NCBI RefSeq assembly: GCF_004000765.1
Contig: NZ_BILW01000025.1
Coordinates: 1 to 64,000 of the forward strand
DNA from: Paenibacillus chondroitinus NBRC 15376
Lineage (GTDB): Bacteria; Bacillota; Bacilli; Paenibacillales; NBRC-103111
Reading direction: 5' to 3'
DNA length: 64,000 bases
Below are positions 59,630 through 64,000 of the stretch, piece by piece. Each line of letters opens with the position of its first letter. The stretch's first letter is position 1. The position numbers and the translations under genes were made by a program. The notes beneath the pieces were generated by a model. That model searched no databases. It was given only the letters and a program-made list of their open reading frames with translations, and had not been told where the DNA came from.

Positions 59630-61384
59630 GTGAATGCAAATTCCAAAGTCTCCATTGTAATACCTTTCTATAACTGTGCTTACGTCCGCACAGCGATTGA
59701 AAGTGCGCTGAGCCAAACGTATCCGAATATTGAAATCATCGTCGTTAATGATGGCTCAACGCAGCATATGGAGAAAATTGTTCCGTACATGGACCGGATT
59801 GTTTACGTGGAAAAAGCTAACGGAGGTACGGCGAGCGCGCTGAATGCCGGTATCCGGCGCGCCACTGGCGACTATTTTGCCTGGCTCAGCTCCGACGACA
59901 TGTTTGAGCCGCATAAAGTAGCCAGGCAATTGGCTTTTATGCAGGAAAAAGAGGCTAAAGTCAGCTACACCTCCTATGTTCATATGGATGGGCAGGGGAC
60001 CATCTTTGGAGGACCTTCAGGTATTGGCTGTTCCACCAAAATGGAATTCTATAAAACCATGCAAAAAGGCTGTATTATCAACGGTTGCACCGTGATGCTG
60101 CATATGGATGTCTTCCAGAAGTCGGGGTACTTTAATGAGACTCGCAAATATACGCAGGATTATGATTTCTGGATGCGGGTTATGAAACGGTTTCATTTCT
60201 TCTATTTAAATGAAAGCCTTGTTCGCTACCGGGTGCACCCCGAAATGGGGTCTCGCAAGCATGAAAGCGAGATTGTCAAAGAGATCCAGTCGGTACAATC
60301 CCTCTACCGGAAACAGCTGGATGCTTTGATAGCCAAAGAGAGGATGACGATTACTTTTCCTATTATTACACTCAGCATTGGCGGAGCTCAGAGAATGTTG
60401 GCCGAAATGGTCAATGGGCTTGCGGCTAAAGGCCATGACGTTACCGTTCTGATGCCGCCTGAGGGCGTCGTAAACTATACGATTAATGCCAAAATCATCC
60501 GCACCAAACAGAACTATATGATTCTTGAAAAAGATTATCCCAAAGCGGATGTCATTGTTTCCAATTTCTATACGATTGTACCCGAAGCATATCAGGCCAG
60601 CATGAACGGAAAAGGTGTGCACGTCCGCTTAAGCCTATGCTATGAGCCTGCTTTTCTTCCGGAAAATCAAATCTCTTTCCCTACTTATCATATTTCCAAA
60701 CATATCGTCGTTCTCTCCAATTGGCAAAAGCAGCTCATTGCACTGAATCACGGTCATCAGGCGCATATTGTGCCGGTGGGCGTCGGTACGGCATTTAGGA
60801 ACATGTATATTCGCAATACGCAGACCCAACTGCAAATATCGGCGATTATGCGGAGGCCGGAAGGCGGCTATTCCTGGCACAGAGAACAGGATTATTTGAT
60901 CAACCAACTGGAAATCGTGCAGGCCAAGTATCCCGATGTCCGCATCAACCTGATGTCTCCTCCGGAAGAGTTTAGAAGCTCCCCTCTTTTACAGGCTATC
61001 AAATCCAATCATCCGACTTTTCGCTACTTAACTCCTGGGCACGATGGTGCTATGGCCTATCACTATAACGAGACGGATATATTCGTTAACTCTTCTACTT
61101 ATGATTCTGCCTCACTACCAGGACTGGAGGCTATGCGCTGCGGGGCCGCTCTGGTCACAACCTACAATGGGGGAAATATGGATTACTGCCGGCATGAACA
61201 AAATGGTTTGATGTCTTACCGCTATGAGAACCGCTTGGCAGCCGATGTCGGCCGGTTGATCGAGGATGCCGAATTGCGCAAAAGACTGGCGGCTGCCGGG
61301 GAAATTGAAGCCTCGAAATGGACGTGGGAGCGAAGCGTAGATGCCTTTGAAAGAGTGCTATATGACATTCGAGCATCGCGATAG
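59630..61384 (+). CDS. Bifunctional GT2-GT4 glycosyltransferase
   Basis: A 584-residue two-domain enzyme. Residues 1-225 are GT2: VSIVIPFYNCAYVRTAIESAL, IVVNDGS, the GDYFAWLSSDD metal site and QDYDFWMRV. Residues about 245-580 are a GT4-like domain with LSIGGAQRMLAEMVNGLAAKGHDV and SASLPGLEAMRCGAALVTTYNGG, paralogous to the preceding protein. GTG 59630 follows AGGTAGGTG. Two linked transfers in one chain would fit synthesis of a disaccharide repeat. No signal peptide is present. Confidence 0.88.
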   Translation: MNANSKVSIVIPFYNCAYVRTAIESALSQTYPNIEIIVVNDGSTQHMEKIVPYMDRIVYVEKANGGTASALNAGIRRATGDYFAWLSSDDMFEPHKVARQLAFMQEKEAKVSYTSYVHMDGQGTIFGGPSGIGCSTKMEFYKTMQKGCIINGCTVMLHMDVFQKSGYFNETRKYTQDYDFWMRVMKRFHFFYLNESLVRYRVHPEMGSRKHESEIVKEIQSVQSLYRKQLDALIAKERMTITFPIITLSIGGAQRMLAEMVNGLAAKGHDVTVLMPPEGVVNYTINAKIIRTKQNYMILEKDYPKADVIVSNFYTIVPEAYQASMNGKGVHVRLSLCYEPAFLPENQISFPTYHISKHIVVLSNWQKQLIALNHGHQAHIVPVGVGTAFRNMYIRNTQTQLQISAIMRRPEGGYSWHREQDYLINQLEIVQAKYPDVRINLMSPPEEFRSSPLLQAIKSNHPTFRYLTPGHDGAMAYHYNETDIFVNSSTYDSASLPGLEAMRCGAALVTTYNGGNMDYCRHEQNGLMSYRYENRLAADVGRLIEDAELRKRLAAAGEIEASKWTWERSVDAFERVLYDIRASR

Positions 61385-61503
61385 ATACCCAGATTTATAT
61401 ATTTAGGTGATAGTCTAGGACGAGGGTCTATTCCGCTGAGTAGTATAGGAGTGTGATGGAATCCAATTTTTGTTAGGATATGTAAAAATTTTGGAGGTGC
61501 CCT

Positions 61504-62106
61504 ATGTCCCGTATAACAGAAGACAGCGTGGTTAAGAAAACCACTCGTGTTGTTAGGAAAAATGACTGCAGCACGAGGAAAAGAGGCAAGAAAAATAAGT
61601 GTCATGTATGCAAGAAAAGATTAAGAAAAAGAACGATCAAGGTCATATGCAAGCAGCCGAAAGCTCCTATTGTCCATGTTACGACCCCTCCAGCAGAAGT
61701 CAACGTTCAAACCAGTCCCCCCGAAGTCCATGTAACAACCCCGGAAGTTCATGTCACAACACCTCCTCCTATCGTAAACATAGAGACTCCTAAACCCGAT
61801 GTTCACGTCAAAGTCGAGACACCGAAAACGGAAGTAAAGGTTAAAGTGGATTACCCGGATGAGAGTTGCAACGAAGAGTTGAGAGACTTATTGGAGCAAT
61901 ATTGGGATACAGAGGTTGAACTGTTCACATCAAGCGGAGCAGGTTCCGGGGGAGAGCCGCCAAACCGGATCGGAATGGTTGAGAAAATTGGTAAATCGAC
62001 GTTAATTCTTCGTCCGACAACGGGGAACGACATGGATCAAATCGTTATTTTCTCGATTTGCCATATCATCGGGTTCAGACCTTATACACCGGTTCCGGCT
62101 CTGTAA
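61504..62106 (+). CDS. Pro/Val-repeat protein with DUF2642-like C-terminal domain
   Basis: A 200-residue protein. Residues 1-50 are basic and hold four Cys, including KCHVCKK. Residues about 52-118 are an extended repeat of PEVHVTTP-like units. Residues about 122-195 (LRDLLEQYWDTEVELFTSS...IGMVEKIGKSTLILRP) look like the small Sm-like DUF2642 domain found in spore-associated Bacillus proteins. TTGGAGGTG precedes the ATG. It heads three small genes in tandem that share this domain. A structural coat role is likely but unproven. Confidence 0.65.
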   Translation: MSRITEDSVVKKTTRVVRKNDCSTRKRGKKNKCHVCKKRLRKRTIKVICKQPKAPIVHVTTPPAEVNVQTSPPEVHVTTPEVHVTTPPPIVNIETPKPDVHVKVETPKTEVKVKVDYPDESCNEELRDLLEQYWDTEVELFTSSGAGSGGEPPNRIGMVEKIGKSTLILRPTTGNDMDQIVIFSICHIIGFRPYTPVPAL

Positions 62107-62153
62107 CGGCAAGTCAGATCCAATTACAACCTAATTGAAGGAGGAAGAGTTAC

Positions 62154-62546
62154 ATGGATGTTATCGTTATTGTTGCTGGTAACAGTTATGCTACAATGCG
62201 TGCCGTTATTAACTGTTTTGACGCTACGTTAGATTTTCCCGGACTTGAAGTAGGGGCTAAGTTAACACCTGTTCTTGCCTCATTGATGGAGGCAGGATTT
62301 TCAGTGGTGGATTTCACCGGTAACGGTAACGTTACGACGTACTTCATGGTTCGTGAACAGGCAGTCACGAGCTGTAATCCGTTAACAGCAGTCGAGGGTC
62401 GATTAAATACGCAGGTTACTATTCAAACAGGCGCAGGAACAGAGAGCGGTACGCTGGTCCTTGTTGGTTCCGATGTCGTTGAAATTCTTGAGCCGTCAGG
62501 AGATATTCTCCTTATTCCAGCTTCCAGCATTGAATCCGTGATATAA
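62154..62546 (+). CDS. Small beta-barrel protein, second of three
   Basis: A 130-residue protein. The N-terminal part (MDVIVIVAGNSYATMRAVINCFDATLDF) is a separate small fold, and the part from residue 78 (VEGRLNTQVTIQTGAGTESGTLVLVGSDVVEILEP) resembles the same Sm-like/DUF2642 pattern as its neighbours, with a terminal SIESVI. GAAGGAGG precedes the ATG. The function is unknown. The gene is 47 nt behind the repeat protein. Confidence 0.6.
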   Translation: MDVIVIVAGNSYATMRAVINCFDATLDFPGLEVGAKLTPVLASLMEAGFSVVDFTGNGNVTTYFMVREQAVTSCNPLTAVEGRLNTQVTIQTGAGTESGTLVLVGSDVVEILEPSGDILLIPASSIESVI

Positions 62547-62558
62547 GGAGGAGAAACT

Positions 62559-62762
62559 ATGTCATTCGCAGAGTTACTGGCGAGTTTTATCGGTAGAACG
62601 GTTGAAGTGTACTTTACGAGTAATCCGCCTATTATCGGCACATTAGCTTCCGTAGACGATTGTATTTTTACTGTACAAATCAACAACACGTATTACTATA
62701 GTCCACCGGTAATCGTGACCATCGTGGCGGATCAGATAGATTTCGTACGTGTAGTAGCGTAA
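62559..62762 (+). CDS. Small beta-barrel protein, third of three
   Basis: A 67-residue protein consisting of just one domain: FAELLASFIGRTVEVYFTSN, a turn, then IIGTLASVDDCIFTVQINN and a hydrophobic end. This is the simplest form of the pattern in the two genes upstream. AAGGAGG precedes the ATG, 12 nt after the previous stop. In Bacillus, short DUF2642-like proteins are associated with spores. The role here is inferred only. Confidence 0.62.
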   Translation: MSFAELLASFIGRTVEVYFTSNPPIIGTLASVDDCIFTVQINNTYYYSPPVIVTIVADQIDFVRVVA

Positions 62763-62777
62763 TCGGAAGGGAGGAGA

Positions 62778-64000
62778 TTACGTCGATGGCCTTGTGTCTC
62801 CTCCGTCCCCCCGAAGGAGGACGGTTTGTTCCTTCATCCACTTCATCCAGCCGGCATATTTCTCGGAATGTTGATGCGTAATGCTGGATTGGCGGACTCT
62901 CCGATGATAGAGAGGCTCAGGCAGATGCCTCAATTGATGAGAGTGCGACAAACGGATGATGATTTCGAAATCCTCGTATAACCTACCCCCATAAGGAGCA
63001 TTCACCATCCAGCCATGGATGCTGTGAAGGGTCTCAACCCGATAGCATCGAGGTGCTATCGGAAGAGCTCCGGCAAGCAGCGCCTCAGCGTTAAAGGCAA
63101 CAGGCGTCTTGCGTAACCCTCCGAAAATAAGCTGTTTTCGTGCTCCTTCTGTCCACTCGTAATAATCCCCATACAAGAGTGATGTATCCGGTGCTAGGGT
63201 ATCCGCCGTTTTAAGCAAGCGCCGAATGGCGTCTGGCGGAAGCCAGTCATCGGCATCAAGCTCCAGCAGCCAAGGGGCTTCAGCTACCGATAAAGCAGCA
63301 TTCAAACAATGGGATTTGCCATAGTTAGCTTGGTTTACATACGTACGAATACGCGGATCTGCGGGTAAGGATGCCAGTTTCATCTGCGTGTTGTCGCTGG
63401 AGGCGTCATCTATAATAATCAGTTCCCAATCAGGCATGTTTTGTGCAATAACGCTTCGAATCGCCCAAGGAAGATAATCGGCATTATTGTAGGTGCATAT
63501 TGCGATACTAATGGCGGGAATTGGCTTTACTTTCGGCTGGACAGCGCTTGACCCTGCTTCCAGAATAGGTTTGAGCAGGTCCCACTCTTCCTGCGCCTTA
63601 TGCCATTTGGGGGAATGTTTGGACTGGGGCTGCCACCATTTGCTATGGAGGGTCTGCCACGACCATTCTCTCTCTAAATGAAACTGATTATCGTGAAGCA
63701 AATAAGTGTCAAAGGGCAGTTCATCTTTCTCCAGGAAAAAGGGACGGCCACTGGATCGCACAGCGCTTGTTCTCCAAACAAGAGGAGGGGAAGAAAGATT
63801 GTGCAAGTTATTGGCAGCCCCGCGTTCATAGACCATGCCGGCACAATGCTCCGGCAGCGCAGCAAGCTGTGCGGACAGCTCGGAGATAAAGCTGCTGCTC
63901 AATAAGTCTCCTGCATGCAGAGTCATAAAAAAGGGTTGATCATAAGCAAGTAGATGATCGTTCAAGGCTGCTGCGTCGTAATCATGTAGGAGCATAATGG
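62778..64000 (-). CDS. GT2-family glycosyltransferase, probably partial
   Basis: At least 405 residues. A GT2 domain lies in the second half: ISIAICTYNNADYLPWAIRSVIAQ, IIIDDASSDNT, the metal-binding LLELDADDWLPPDA, and YEDFEIIIRLS. The first half has LHAGDLLSSSFISELSAQL, which looks like the inside of another GT2-like domain, and the frame is still open at the window edge, so the true start is probably outside. It is convergent with the small beta-barrel genes. The substrate is unknown. Confidence 0.82.
   Translation of the reverse strand, partial: IMLLHDYDAAALNDHLLAYDQPFFMTLHAGDLLSSSFISELSAQLAALPEHCAGMVYERGAANNLHNLSSPPLVWRTSAVRSSGRPFFLEKDELPFDTYLLHDNQFHLEREWSWQTLHSKWWQPQSKHSPKWHKAQEEWDLLKPILEAGSSAVQPKVKPIPAISIAICTYNNADYLPWAIRSVIAQNMPDWELIIIDDASSDNTQMKLASLPADPRIRTYVNQANYGKSHCLNAALSVAEAPWLLELDADDWLPPDAIRRLLKTADTLAPDTSLLYGDYYEWTEGARKQLIFGGLRKTPVAFNAEALLAGALPIAPRCYRVETLHSIHGWMVNAPYGGRLYEDFEIIIRLSHSHQLRHLPEPLYHRRVRQSSITHQHSEKYAGWMKWMKEQTVLLRGDGGDTRPST

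Noticed and set aside
62771-62805. GGAGGAGA/TCTCCTCC stem as a terminator after the small beta-barrel genes
   Set aside because: The arms pair, but no T tract follows and the stem lies largely inside the convergent GT2 coding region.
1-64000. tRNA, rRNA or insertion sequence genes
   Set aside because: No cloverleaf-like gene, rRNA segment or transposase reading frame was noticed on either strand.

Overview
The window looks like chromosome of a spore-forming, low-to-mid GC member of the Bacillales, most likely Paenibacillus or a close relative. Evidence: strong AGGAGG-type ribosome binding sites, lipoprotein signals, a YtoI-type CBS/DRTGG regulator, a YheC/YheD ATP-grasp protein, CotSA- and CotS-type spore coat proteins, and Gram-positive stem-loop/T-tract terminators. 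No tRNA, rRNA, CRISPR, phage or insertion-sequence gene was seen. The genus is an inference from the gene families.

Layout of the left part (1-27.5 kb), general metabolism: an MpsC-like protein; a six-gene operon (882-7436) joining a PotABCD-type ABC transporter to a nucleoside hydrolase and an adenine deaminase; a respiratory Tat module (7478-11639) with a lipoprotein cytochrome c, a Tat-signal subunit 3, a GMC oxidoreductase, TatC and TatA; an orphan histidine kinase; YtoI; an aminotransferase; a GNAT enzyme divergent from a MocR-type regulator with a hypercharged linker; an ACT-domain malic enzyme; psd with an Fsr-like exporter; and a lipoprotein NagZ-type glucosaminidase.

The right part (about 26.4-64 kb) is dominated by what I read as a spore-surface glycan/glycoprotein locus. 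It holds five GT4 glycosyltransferases (two very like CotSA), two CotS-family kinases, a GT8 enzyme, a GT2-GT4 fusion, a GT2 enzyme at the right edge, and five members of an unfamiliar glycosyltransferase-like family sharing an ALLAH...YNGG...FGK signature, one fused to a DUF707 domain and two with very basic tails. Nucleotide-sugar genes predict UDP-glucose, UDP-glucuronate, UDP-galacturonate, UDP-galactofuranose and N-acetylated 6-deoxy-L-hexosamines, plus LegB-like and RMD-like enzymes. A PAPS-type sulfotransferase and small all-beta proteins complete it. No flippase, polymerase, ABC-2 exporter, priming transferase or signal peptide was seen in the locus, which fits assembly in the mother-cell cytoplasm on the forespore surface.

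In the middle sits a 1585-residue protein built from 137 consecutive ten-residue repeats with no insertion or deletion in register, ending in a small C-terminal domain. It is the best candidate for an undescribed structural spore-surface protein and possible acceptor of the glycans.

The longer intergenic gaps carry related non-coding elements made of four arms in nested inverted pairs, each arm being a conserved end followed by a (C)TATTT block.
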